From contig CM065295.1 of NCBI GenBank assembly GCA_032871835.1, forward strand, positions 69,186,687 through 69,250,686: a stretch of 64,000 nt of DNA, written 5' to 3'. Below, piece after piece: positions 22,523 to 34,746 of this stretch; positions within the stretch are counted from its first letter, which is position 1; every line of letters begins with the position of its first letter. The notes under the pieces are model-generated. The model did no database searches. It was not told where the DNA came from and saw nothing but the letters and a program-made list of their open reading frames with translations. The DNA is from Dipteronia dyeriana (taxonomy: Eukaryota; Streptophyta; Magnoliopsida; Sapindales; Sapindaceae). The position numbers were made by a program, and so were the translations under genes.

Positions 22523-23572
22523 TGTTGACTGATTTTTGGATCATTGAAAAGTCAACCGCCAAACATTAACACGTAGGTAGATTGAAGTTTTAACCAGTTT
22601 AGGGTAGAATAATCAAAGTCTCTTTCTCCACGTGGACGTGATTCGATTTGCTCGTATTCGTGAATGATAATGTATAAAATGAGGAAATAAAGGATAAATC
22701 AAGTATAACACATGTTTTATGTGGTAAAACTCCAAGGTGAGGAAATATCCACTGTTGTCGACGATAGTGAGAAGAAATCCACTATGAATGAAATAATTAC
22801 ACACTCAATCTCTCATTCTTAGTGTATCTCTCTCTCTCTCTTTATGTCTATTTGTGTATCTTTTTTTATATGTTGTTACCTATATTTTTACAATGTGATT
22901 ATGGGTCTATTTATATGTGCATAGAACCTTAATCCTTGCTATACAGATAAGGAAAGGTGATGGTGTTAAATTAGGATTGGTTACTTGTTGAAGTCGTCTT
23001 TGTCTTCTTTCTTGTTTCAGAGATCTTGTGCAATGAATTAGAATCTTCGTAGGACTTTTAGTTGAGTAGCCCGTCTAGGATTTATTTCCTGATTTGTGGG
23101 CAATCTTCTAGAAAAACTGAGTTATTACTTGATATGGACTCGTTTCCTGTTCGGCGTTTATCCCTCTAGAAGCTTTAAGTTCTTCCCTAAATAGAATTCT
23201 GACACTGGAGAGGAAATTGAGATATTTCCTTAATGGAGTATGATTCTCGATTCCTTGTTTGATTAAGATCATTCTTCTTCATATTTCAGTCGTAGTTACC
23301 TTTAATGTCTCTCATGTGTTGTTTAAATGAGCAATGATCCAATCCCGACCAGACCTTTTATGTCTCGATCGGATGGTCTTTACCTGATCAGGTTGTCTTT
23401 ACCCGATTGGTTAGTTTTCCCAACAATTTTAGTTAATCTCGAATAAGCCATGAGATCATCTATTAATTGCCTTAGGTTGATCTTCGTTGACTCTTGTGAT
23501 GTGGCAGATCTAATCACCGTGTTTTCAAGTGATCATGCTGACTTGTCAAGCTATCAAAAAATCCCTATAACC
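22523..23572 (-). repeat. 5' LTR (in element orientation) of the LARD-like element
   Basis: About 1050 bp, matching 12839-13879. The minus-strand end next to the primer-binding site is CAGTCAACA. The outer end reads ...TATAACC where the other copy has ...TATAACA. Confidence 0.88.
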
Positions 23573-23809
23573 AAACTGATGATTTATATAGGCTTCTTGT
23601 AATGTCTGCTAATAAACCATGGTTCGTCATATTTAACAATAATATGGATGTTGTAATAATGTGTTTTATTGTGGGATTCAAGCCATTCATGTTTTGATTG
23701 ATCATTATTCATTATAGTGGAGTTGATTGATTATTGATCTTGACAGTTGATTCAATATAAAGATACTATGTAATGGAGAAATATGTGTTTTTAGTTTTTC
23801 AATTTTATT
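23573..23809. other. Unique flank between the LARD-like element and the copia element
   Basis: This 237 bp joins smoothly with 12798-12838 once the LARD is removed. It reads like a 3' UTR or intergenic sequence, with GCTTCTTGTAATGTCTGC followed by AATAAA near 23614. No open frame is recognised. It does not resemble the 3' part of the intact COBRA gene. Confidence 0.45.
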
Positions 23810-25853
23810 TTATGGCAATTTCTCCCTAAATATGTAATTTGTAAATGGATTTATGAAATAAATAAAAAGAAAAGTTCAATTCATTATTGTTATGTTATTT
23901 ATTTTATAAACTTGTGCATATATTTAACATCCAAGATTGCCAGATGTAATCTCGAACTGTGTATGTGAGTGTTATATACGGATGGATACAGTAAGAGACG
24001 TGCAATCTAAAGAGTCCAAAGATAACAAATAAAGTTGGGTACATTATTTGTGGTTAATCTATAGTCGCGTTCCATTCCGTAATGTACGATGATTCTATCC
24101 TGAATCATTCATATGAAATATGGGAATTGAGGCACCTTGTATGATGTGATCATATAAGACTGAGCCATGATCTATATAAATCTCTCACCAAGATCCGTTT
24201 ATCGATGAGATTCATATATATCAACTAATGATAGCTATATGTGGGTGATCTTAATCCTGAATGTCTTATCGACTCCTTCAGGTTAAATCGTAATCTTTGA
24301 TATACCATGGGTGAGGTCAAATGCATTTTTTCATCAATATACTCCGTATGTTGGGATTGCGGTTTGGCTTGTGGCTGGGAAGGTTTGTACACAATAATGG
24401 AATCCACTCCTTCTTATGAGAAGTAGATGGTAGTTCCCTTAAGGATTGATTCGGGGCTGGGACAATATGAGCGCTCTCCTAATTCCGTGAGGAAATATGA
24501 TTTATTGTCAATTAGAGAATCAACAGTACTTAAAGGATATATGTAATTAGAGGGATATAACGGACATTATGCCCCAGCTCTAATTATGAACTACTGTGGA
24601 GGATCGCACCATGTGTAATAGCTATATCGATGGAGACCGAGTTGTATCGGTATGTGTAAAAGCGTCTGCTAATGAGAGAGTGCAGCTTCGGGTTTTTAGT
24701 GGAATAACACCGGAGTTAATAATCAAATAATATTAATTAAAGAGTTTAATTAATGATTCCGAGGATTATTGGAGCTCAAAATACTGTGGGTCCATTAGGT
24801 CCCCTTGCTAGCCCGATCGATTTAGGTAACAATAGTCACAGTTAATTAATTGGATTGTCCAATTAATTGTGTTACAAAAGTGACATGTATATATTCGAGA
24901 ATTAATTGAATAATGAGATTATTTAATTAATGAATGTCAATAGTTAAATTAATTAAATAATTAGATTATTTAATTATATTGATAATTATGAATTATTAAT
25001 TAACTATTAAATGGAGGGTGTTAGTTGATATATGGATTTAGGTGAAGATAAAATAATAGGATTATTTTATTTTACTAATCATTTATCTAAGTATATGAAT
25101 TTAAATTTAAATTTAAAATACTTATTATCACTTTTAATATATTAGATATATTTGAAAATGATAATTAAAAGTTATGTATCAATTAATAACACAAGAGATT
25201 GCATTGGATGCAAATTGGTGTGCACATGAAACAATAGTCAAAAGAAGAATTTGCATATGATGCAAATACCTGATACACACATAATATATATAAACACAAG
25301 TTGATTCGTCTGCAATATATATATATATATATCGAAAAGGCAGGCGTGGGCAAGATTTCTATATATTTGTGAAAGAAAAAGCGTTATATATATATTAGTG
25401 CAGGCGTCATATATATACATATATATATATATATTGTTTTTGGAGATACAAAACCACATCTGTCAATATATTTTTTGCATGAGATGCAATTCGTGTGTGC
25501 TTGAAATCTATACACCAAATTGGGAAGAAAGAGTTTCTTCAAGTATTTCTCTACATCGTCCATTCCAGTTCTTGAGACCGTGACGCGCCCACACGCAGTT
25601 ATCATTTCGGGAGATAGCGAGGAAGATCGAGTGGTTCAGACATGAGCATAAAATAAAGTGAAGGAGCCTCCAAACGTTGGTATGATTTTCTTCTGATTTT
25701 ATTGATTACAATTTCATGCGTTTACATATTGTATGTATTAGTTCCAAAAAATAATTACGATCCAAAGTTTACTAGTCCCAGATACAGATTACGATCTGTA
25801 TAAAAATTTTAAAACCTAGTTCCGCTGCGTGGCCGGTGAACGGGGTTCCATCA
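23810..25853 (+). repeat. 5' LTR of the copia element
   Basis: It aligns with 37390-39472 end to end, sharing the words ACATCCAAGATTGCCAGATG and CGAGTTGTATCGGT. It is very AT-rich, with several TTAATTAA-like runs and TA microsatellites in the last third. The far end reads GTTCCATCA, then two bases, then the primer-binding site. Confidence 0.88.
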
Positions 25854-25855
25854 AT

Positions 25856-25869
25856 TGGTATCAGAGCCT
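25856..25869 (+). other. Primer-binding site of the copia element
   Basis: TGGTATCAGAGCCT, complementary to the 3' end of plant initiator methionine tRNA, the standard copia primer, two bases after the LTR. Confidence 0.88.
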
Positions 25870-26042
25870 GGTTTTATTTTCGGAACAGGAAATTGTTTTC
25901 GATGCTCTTGTATGTATGATTGTGGAGGCACAATTTAAATTGACTGTATGTTGTTTTTGTATGTATATTAATTTTTTTTAATTTATAAAAACATGATTGA
26001 TCATTAATTATATGGTACTGTGGATTAAGGGTTTATGTATTG

Positions 26043-28433
26043 TGTAAGGACCTTGATTTTATGATTGACCTATTTCATAACAAACCACACCACATTGGGG
26101 ATAACTGTGTAATGGATAGCTTAGGTCCTCATTAGCAAGCTTCCAAGCATCTCCATGAGTTCAAGAGGTAAAGGTATATTCACTTGACTTTGCCTCTTGA
26201 AGAGTTTAGGTGCACACACATACCTCATGCATGCTTTGTTGATCTTGCATTTGTGTTGATATTGTTTATATGTGTGCATCTCTTCACAATAACATTTGCA
26301 CTTCATTTATAGATTTAAGTGTGGTATTGTGTTGTGTTTGCGCTTGCACGATGGTGTGCTTGTTTTAGCGCGTTGAGTGACCATATGAGAAGGTCTCATT
26401 CTTCTCTTGGTTTGGTTATATGGAGTAAGATGTCTAGTTTTAAAAGAGTGTATTTCAATGATTTAAATGTTTTTCAAAACTGACCTTTGTATGGTCTTAT
26501 GACCATATCTTTTTATACATTGATTCAAAATGAGTTTTGAAAACTTCTGTACAGACTAGACACCCATACCTTTCCAACGGTATATTATTCGTAATATGTC
26601 ATGACCGTTTGGATTGGTTTTGAAATCTCAAAAGTGACCACAAAAATAGGTCATCTCTGTTGTTGACCATTTCTGACCTTTGGTCACTCAAATGACCATA
26701 ACTCTTTCTACAGATATCTAGATCTGGTTTTATAAATTGGAGTAAAAAGTATACTTCCATACCTTTCCAACGGTACATTATACGAAAGGTTTGGATGTTT
26801 TTGGTCATGTTTTGGGTTGCTCGAATCTTGAGCTTTTGTGCTGTCGCGGCTGCACCGGTGCACAAGCACATCTCACCAACGCCCCTGGACAGTAGGTGTG
26901 CACTGGTGTGGCGCTTGTCGACCAACGCAGCTCACCAGCGCACTGAATAAAATTCTGGGCATTATCAAAACGAAGTAGTTTTGTTCTAGGGCTCATATTT
27001 ACATGCCATCTTCTTCCTCACTCTTTTTTCAGAGCTTCAAAACCATTTTTTAGTGTAAGGAAGTATTTTCTTTGAGAGAGAATCTCCAAGTGTGGTTCCT
27101 TAACACTCCAAACTCAAAACCCATCTCCATCTTGCATCATTCTTCATCATATGAGCATGGGTGTTCTTGGTTTCATGACTAGGTAAGTAAGAACTTCATT
27201 GAACATATTTTATTGTTCTTCTTACTCTAGATTAGGTGTTTATTGCATGATTAAATACCTAGACTCTAGTTTATTGCATATATTTTTGAGTCTTGATAAC
27301 ATGATTGGGTTTTTTTGTTGATAGTTTGAATTTAGGAAATATTTACCTTTCTTGCTAAGTCTTTATGCATTGCATTTAGACATTATTGATTAGGACTCAT
27401 TGATTGCATTTTGTGATTGCATTTTGTGATTGCATTATAGTCCTTGTCATGCTTAATGACAACTTGTGTTGATATGGCTTTTGTGATAGCTAGCATTTAG
27501 GTCATTGTCGCCTCTAGCTAATTAGGTCATATTGATTGCATTTAATGACCATGCCATGCCTAATGACAACATATGTTGAAATGGATTTGTTTGATAACTA
27601 AATTGTAATATTGCATATTCATATCTAGTTAAGTCTTTATGTATTGCATTTAGACATTATTGCTTATGCCTCATTAATTGCATTTATTGATTGCAATATT
27701 GCCCTTGATTATATATTGTGACAACTTGTCTTGGTTGGACTTTTATTGACAATTAGGTTGCTAGAATGCTTTTGCATCTAATTGAGTCTTTATGTATGGG
27801 CATGTAGGCATTGTTTGATAACTAGGTTGTTGTATTGCATTATCTACACCTAGTTAAGCATTGTATGTTTGGTCTAACATATTTTGCATTGAGCATTCAT
27901 TGATTATTTCACTTAGACCATATACTCTTCATAGAGTCCAAGTCTTGTGGCTTCTAGGTGAAGTTGCACAAGCAAGTCAAGTCTTACAACCAAGTGTAGA
28001 TTGGCAAGCAATTGGTCGGGTATCCACTGTAAAAGGCCCGAGGGGTAGAGTAGGAGGTGCTCACGCCAAGAGTAGTTTATCAGAGGATATCACTAGGGAC
28101 TGAACCAAGAGTGGTGAGTGGCGATGTCCATAGCCTGAGGTTGTCGAGAGTGAGAGTCCGAGAATCACTTGAGGGTGTAACCTTTTTCTCATATAGTGGA
28201 TTTATGTGATCGTGTGCGGCTAGCAGAATAGCCCGTGGTTTTTCCCATTTGGAGGGTTTCCACGTAAACATCAAGTGTATTTATATTTCCGTACTTTATA
28301 CTTGATGTTGTATGTTTGTTTTACTTGGTGAATTTTGAATATTGACTAATCAAGAAAAATTGGTAATTAACTTGATTAAAAACCTATTCACCCCCCCTAG
28401 GTTATTAGACACACACTTTATAGGGGATTTTCA
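26043..28433 (+). repeat. 5' LTR of the nested gag-only element
   Basis: It has internal repeats: a CATACCTTTCCAACGGTA word at 26567 and again at 26759, and several degenerate TCTTTATG-TTGCATTTAGACATTATTG units between 27350 and 27830. About 1.06 kb between 26770 and 27850 is missing from the 3' LTR. Confidence 0.85.
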
Positions 28434-28554
28434 ATTTTTATCATAACGGGTTCCTAGACATACTTAGGTGATCCAAGCTCTTGTTTGTGTGTCTTGCATT
28501 TGTTTGCACTTGTTTGTTGCATTTCATTTGCATTCATTCAATTCACCAAACATC

Positions 28555-30045
28555 ATGTGTGAGAGTGAAACACTTAGAGCAGGTATTGCAAGATTGACCT
28601 CTAATGTTGAGAGGAAGGATTATGACTCTAATGAGGAGATGACTCTCATGGTTGAGAGATTTAAGAGATTCACAAAATCTCAAAAGAAAGACATGACCTC
28701 AAAAGTGAAGGAGGAAAAGAAAAGGTTAAGGAAGAGTGACCCTTGCCTTGAATGTGGTGGAATTGGCCACATTGCCTCCAAGTTTGGTAACTTGAAGTAC
28801 AAGAATGGAGGAGGTGGTTCAATCGCTACTCGGTGTGATAACGAAGTTGAAGTAGTTGAAGAGTGCTCTACAGGCTCGATTGATAGTAAGATCAACTACT
28901 TCGTATTTCCGGTTTCCTACCATGAAGAATTCCAAGCCACTACCAAATGTGTGTCATTTGAAGAGTTCAAGATTGGTGACTTGGAGTTTGGAAACCGAAG
29001 TGGAGCATGCTTTAGTGAAGCTAGCCTTAATGATATGACTCTCACAAGCACAAGTGGGAGAAGCTTTGATAGCAATGACCCATGCTCCGGGAACTCTTGT
29101 GATAATGTGGTTGATTATCAAGAGTTAGTTGATTCTCTTCAAAAGTCTTTGAAGGAGAAAGATAATGATATCCTTAGATTGGAAAAGAATAATCTTCAAC
29201 TAAGGATCAAGTTGAATGACTCCTTGAAGACGAACATGATTGATGTGTCTAAGTTTTAGAAGGAGATTTAAGATTGCCACCAACGGATGAAGGCAATGAA
29301 ATGTGAACTTGCCATCAAAGATAACTCCTTGAAAATTGTCAAGGAAAGAGAGATGAGGTGCCTTGAAGAATTAAATAAGGCCAAAGTCAAACAACCACAA
29401 GCTCAAGGCAAGAGCAAAGCTTCATCCAAGCAACCTTCAACTTAAGAAAAGTCCACACAAGCCTTGGCAACTCAACCAAAGCCTAGGCAATTCAAGAAGA
29501 AAGGATAAGTTATTGAGAAGTCAATCACCTCCTCCAACAAACCAACAATGAGGAAATGAGGTGATCATAAGAAGCATGACCAACCAATGAGACAATATCA
29601 ACCGGCTCAACCACCTCAAGAAGCTAGACCACAAAGATGCCACCAATCGGCTCAAGTTCTAAGGAGAAGCCAACTGGTGCACCATCAAAGACAACCTCAT
29701 CAACATGGCAATGCCTTGATGAGAACACAATGCAATGGTATAAATTCTTATTTTGTACCTACTTGTCATTTTTGTGGTGTGATTGGTCACTTAAGACCAA
29801 ATTGCTTTAAATATATTAAGAGGTGTAGGTTAGAAAGCATGAAAGAAAAACGGTTGAATGATAGGGCAAGTTTGCATGAACCTAAGGAACTTAGAAACAT
29901 TTTTTTGACCACTAAAAATGATAAAGTGGAACCTAGGTGGGTTAGAAAGAATGAATCTGCTTGCCTTAGTGCTCATGAGACACCCGTAGATGCAACTAGG
30001 TCATTTGGACTTGGTAGGTCTATAGGGGATCATGCCTCCCATTGA
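28555..30045 (+). pseudogene. gag fragments of the nested element (two zinc knuckles)
   Basis: The first open part (28555-29259) begins MCESETLRAG and quickly enters sequence that in the sister element lies well inside gag, so the N-terminal capsid part is deleted. It carries CLECGGIGHIASKF near 28744-28785: a CCHC zinc knuckle whose last Cys is replaced by Phe. A coiled-coil-like, Lys/Leu-rich stretch follows (about 29110-29255). After stops and a Gln-rich part, a second open part (29587-30045) has an intact knuckle, CHFCGVIGHLRPNC, near 29767-29808. No polymerase follows. This is Gag of the copia type as judged by the knuckle context. It is not translatable as a whole. Confidence 0.75.
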
Positions 30046-31245
30046 CTTGGTTGGATGTGACCCCATTTGGGGAGCTCAAGTAAAGAGAACAAACTTGCAT
30101 GATTTGCTCTGTGCAAAAAGTTAATTGATTTTATGCTCTTTTGATAATTGCTTGAGATTACTGGTTACATATGCTTATATATTTTTCTTTAATAAGTGTG
30201 CAACATTGCTTTGTTTGCAATCCATGTCATTTTATGTTCAAACATCTATTTTTGGACTAGGAAAATTAATTGGGAAAGTACATTTGAATGACCTATAATT
30301 TATCTCCATGACATGTGAACTTGCTTTTAATGACATGATTTAAAATGATATGCATGAATTGAGTTTGATTGCTTTAATGCAAATATGTGTGAGTGAAAAT
30401 GAGAAGAGTAATCAATAAGGATCTTGTATCCATGCAATTAATAAGGATTTTATATCCAAATTAGTCTTCTTTTTTTTCTTAATGGTGAAACAAAACTACT
30501 ATCATACGGATAATTATCCGAAAAAATCAAAAAGGGTGCAATAGTTGCTCATATCTTGATTTGCCTTTAAGGATTGATATAGTTGCTTTATTTTCAAATT
30601 TTTGGAAATTATATCTTGTTTGCTTATGACAAAAGGGTACAAATTGGTTTGAATTCTTTTTGGAAACACTTTTGATGTTTGCTTTGCCAAATACCATTTG
30701 TTTTGGATTTGAATGCAACATGTCTTGCTTGCAAAGCATCCCTGTCACACGTTTTTCTTTAAATCAAACTCCTTGAATCTCTCTTAATTACTTATGTTAC
30801 ATAAAGTTCGTTTATATGATTATGCATTGTAATTGTGCCAATAGCTCTCTTTGCTAAAGCAACCCGATAGGGGAGCTCCTTTGCCTATCTCATGACAAAA
30901 AGGGGGAGAAGTCTTGAGAAATATAAGGGGAGCATTGGTTATACTTTGGGGAGAGAGTTTGAGAGAGAGTAACCCATTTAGGGGGAGCATTGCACATGCA
31001 TTTGTTTATATTGCTTTATTGAGTGCAATTGCTTTTTATGTTTGTTCACCTCACATGCACTTGTTCTTGGAAAGTGCTTCTTGCTATTGTGTGTAGGTAC
31101 AATGAAAATTCTACGAAGAGATTGAAGATATTGAAGATTTAGATTGTAGGATCTCCTTTGTAATGTAGAATTAATCTCTTGGACAATAGCTTTATTTTTG
31201 TTTTGTGAGTGGTTGTTTTGTCATGAAATAGCCAAAGGGGGAGAT
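30046..31245 (+). other. Non-coding 3' part of the nested element, with polypurine tract
   Basis: No gene is recognised. It is similar to 48720-49700 in the sister element. Short runs of AGGGGGAG occur near 30900, 30975 and 31235; the last one lies directly before the 3' LTR and is the likely plus-strand primer. Confidence 0.65.
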
Positions 31246-32573
31246 TGTAAAGACCTTGATTTTCTGATTGGCTGATTTTATGATTGGCTTATTTCATGAC
31301 AAACCACACCAAATTGGGGATGATTGTGTAATGGATAGCTTAGGTCCTCATTGGCAAACTTCCAAGCATCTCCATGACTTCAAGAGCTAAATATATATTC
31401 ACTTGACTTTACCTCTTGAAGAGTTTAGGTGCACACACACACCTCATGCATGCTTTGTTGATCTTGCATTTGTGTTGATATTGTTCATATGTGTGCATCT
31501 CTTCACAATCACACTTGCACTTCATTTATAGATTAAAGTGTGGTATTGTGTTGTGTTTGCACTTGCACGATGGTGTGCTTGTTTTAGCGCGTTGAGTGAC
31601 CATATGAGAAGGTCTCATTCTTCTCTTGGTTTGGTTATATGGAGTAAGATGTCTAGTTTTAAAAGAGTGTATTTCAATGATTTAAATGTTTTTCAAAACT
31701 GACCTTTGTATGGTCTTGTGATCATATCTTTTTATACATTGATTCAAAATGAGTTTTGAAAACTTTTGTACAGACTAGACACCCATACCTTTCCAACGGT
31801 ATATTATTCGTAATATGTCATGACCGTTTGGATTGGTTTTAAAATCTCAAAAGTGACCACAAAAATAGGTCATCTCTGTTGTTGACCATTTCTGACCTTT
31901 GGTCACTCAAATGACCATAACTCTTTCTACAGATATCTAGATCTGGTTTTATAAATTGGAGAGAAAGTATACTTCCATACCTTCATAGAGTTAAGCATTG
32001 TATGTTTGGTCTAACATATTTTGCATTGATCATTCATTGATTATTTCACTTAGACCATATACTCTTCATAGAGTCAAAGTCTTGTGACTTCTAGGAGAAG
32101 TTGCACAAGCAAGTCAAGTCTTACAACCAAGGGTAGGTTGGCAAGCAATTGATCGGGTATCCACTATAAAAGACCCGAGGGGTAGAGTAGGAGGTGCTCA
32201 CGCCAAGAGTAGTGTATCAGGGGATATCACTAGGGACTGAACCAAGAGTGGTGAGTAGCGGTGTTCATAGCCTGAGGTTGTCGATAGTGAGAGTCTGAGA
32301 ATCACTTGAGGGTGTAACCTTTTTCTCATATAGTGGATTTCTATGATCGTGTGTGGCTAGTAGAATAGCCTGTGGTTTTTCCCATTTGGAGGGTTTCCAC
32401 GTAAACATCAAGTGTTATTTATATTTACGCACTTTATACTTGATGTTGTATGTTTGTTTTATTGGGTGAATTTTGAATATTGACTAATCAAGAAAATCTG
32501 GTAATTAAATTAATTAAAAACCTATTCACCCCCCGTCTAAGTTATTAGACACACACTTTATAGGGGATTTTCT
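31246..32573 (+). repeat. 3' LTR of the nested gag-only element (internally deleted)
   Basis: It aligns with both ends of 26043-28433 but jumps from a CTTCCATACCTT word straight to the AAGCATTGTATGTTTGG part, skipping about 1.06 kb. Confidence 0.85.
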
Positions 32574-33957
32574 GGTTGTATTATTATTATTATTATTATG
32601 TTTATATTTTTTTTTACTGTTATTGTATTGTAAGAAAATATTAATTGTAACCTATACTGTAGAGCTGAAAAAATCGCGAAGAAGGATTCATGAAATGAAT
32701 CGGAGTTACCTAAAGAGACTGAAAGATTCAGAAATTACAAGAAGACCAAGGAATGCCTTAGGATTTTTTTTTTGTAATTTTAGATTCCAATTTTTTAGGT
32801 TAAATAATCCACAGTACTCGGTCAATTCATGTATGTTTTATATTATGTGATGATAAAAGTATTGTCATACATACGTATGTCATTTAGATTAGATGTGCCT
32901 ACACAAATATATTTGATATGTCATACATGCATAATAGCATGATATTTTATGTATTTTTTTTAATGTGATTATAATGGGCAATATACATAATTGGCTATGA
33001 ATAATGAGATTAGGTTTCAATGGTTAGAAAACTTGATAATTCTCATTGATATTAATCTAGTTATTAAAGAGTTTAATAAGTTAGATTAATAGGGTCATCT
33101 ATTGTAATTAGGATTAATATGATTAATTGCCTAATAATAAATGAACCGAATAAAGTGTTAGAGTTTTAATAGTTAAAATTTTATAAACACTAACTTAATA
33201 ATCTGACCTTAGTAAATAGTTTACAAAAGCTTAGATTATTCACTAATATATTACATTTTTAATTGCTAAAATCATTAATAATTTATTACTTAATTAGAAT
33301 TTGTTTCTAATTAGTTAATGCGTTAGATAACTTGATTAAAGTTAGTCGTTTAATCCTATAGAATCTAGGTGCATTAACGGTTAATAGAAAACCCTAATTT
33401 TAAAATAGTGAGTGAGAGAGGGATATATAACATATATCCCGCGGTCTCCATCATTAGTTCAACACCGTGAGATCCGAGTGGGGCCTCGTGATGGCTTTGT
33501 TTTCGTCATCCCTAAGGAGAGTTTCCACAAAGGTCAATACCAAGGTTGACTTCCTAACGGATAGGATTTCTGAGGGTTTTTAGGATTGACCGACCCTAAG
33601 GCGGCTTTTCTCTAGTTAAGCTCGTGAGATCTAAAATGGTAGGTTACACTCACGAAGGTTTTGATTAAGTTTGTTAATTAAAAACCTGACTGAATGAACG
33701 ATGGTTGAATGATATGGAATAAGAGTTATTCTAGAATATCATTTGATTGAGAATGTCTCGGTTCAATATGCAAAGACTTGACCGACCCTAATGCGGCACT
33801 TCTTTGTGGTATGTTGGATTGTCGTGGTATAGCAACTAGTTTTAGGGTAGTTCTAGTTCGTTAAACATGTTCATGCATCATGTTTATTTTTATGCCAATG
33901 CACTCGCACTTGTTTTAAATAAATGACTGAATGAATGTTTTATTTATTTCAGCAATA
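32574..33957 (+). other. Leader of the copia element after the nested insertion
   Basis: AT-rich and non-coding, with an ATT microsatellite at 32580-32600. It resumes the copia leader cut at 26042. The last bases before the gag ATG (TTTATTTCAG) look like a splice acceptor, so a leader intron is possible; no donor was assigned. Confidence 0.5.
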
Positions 33958-34746
33958 ATGTCTTCTGCATTACTTAAAATTCTCGCAAACGACAAATTAA
34001 CTGGTGATAACTACACTAAGTGGAAACTTAACATCAATACAATATTGGTCACCAAAGACCTCAAGCTTGTGCTTACGGAGGAATGTTCTCCAGCGTCTGC
34101 TGCCAATGCCACACGAACTGTTCGTTAGGCATACAAGCGATAGGTTCCATCTGATATGAAGGCCCGAACATATCTGTTGGCTTATATGGCAGACGTGCTT
34201 ATCACAAAGCATGAAGCAATGACTTCATCATTCGAAATCATGAAGTCACTGCAAGCTATGTTCGAGCAGCCCTCTGAGCAAAAGCGACACGAAGTTGTTC
34301 TTTTCGCTATGCTCACTCGCATGAAGGAAGGTATATCAGTTCGGGAACATGTCCTAAGCATGATGTTTTACTTCAACAAGGCAGAAGTCAATGGTGGGGC
34401 CATTGACTAACCCAGTCAAGTGAACATCATACTGATGATTCTTTGAAAGAGTTTCAATCCATTTAGGAGTAACTACGAGATGAACAAGTTAAGGTTCAAT
34501 CTCATACAGTTGCTCAATGAGCTCACTACATTTGAGTCCTTGACTAAGGACAACAAGGGCAAGACCGGTAAGGCAAATGTTATCGAACCACTTTCCTCCA
34601 ATAATAAGAAGAGGAAGAGGTCTCCTGGGAAGGCGAAGGGTAATCCCAATCCCAATAAAGCCCAAAGCAAGAAGAAGTCCAAGAAAAGTAAATATGATTT
34701 ACTTGTTCTTGAGTCGTGTTTAGTGGAAGATGATTTTTCACCCTAG
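33958..34746 (+). pseudogene. gag of the copia element
   Basis: The ATG at 33958 opens MSSALLKILANDKLTGDNY, a start typical of plant copia Gag, followed by WK and LTEE segments. A TAG at 34126 breaks the frame. The next piece (34156-34410) has KARTYLLAYMADVL and VREHVLSMM, matching the copia Gag (UBN2-like) helical region. The end (34480-34746) is Lys-rich (KKRKRSPGKAKG) where a zinc knuckle would be expected, but no CCHC is seen. The product would form the particle. Confidence 0.8.

Larger units (their letters stand above)
12839..23572 (-). mobile_element. Large non-coding LTR element (LARD-like), minus strand
   Basis: Two direct repeats of about 1.04 kb (12839-13879 and 22523-23572) bracket 8.6 kb. 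On the minus strand each repeat starts TGTTATAGGG-like and ends in GTCAACA-like bases. Next to the right-hand copy lies a primer-binding site (22503-22522, minus strand), so the element reads right to left. A purine-rich tract (TTTGAGAGGATAT) adjoins the left-hand copy. Flanking bases GAACT (12834-12838) and AAACT (23573-23577) may be a target duplication with one change. No gag, protease, RT, RNase H or integrase motif is found in the interior; open frames are short. Size, LTRs and lack of genes fit a large retrotransposon derivative that would need proteins from another element. Confidence 0.8.
26043..32573 (+). mobile_element. Nested gag-only LTR element inside the copia leader
   Basis: LTR copies at 26043-28433 (2391 bp) and 31246-32573 (1328 bp, internally deleted) both begin TGTAA(A)GGACCTTGATTTT-like and end TATAGGGGATTTTC(A/T). 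The 2.8 kb interior encodes only Gag-like fragments with zinc knuckles and ends in a purine tract (AAAGGGGGAGAT, 31234-31245). No protease, integrase, RT or RNase H is present. It interrupts the copia leader between its primer-binding site and gag. Flanks TATTG and GGTTG are only partly alike, so the target duplication is uncertain. A sister element lies at 44428-49720. Confidence 0.82.
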
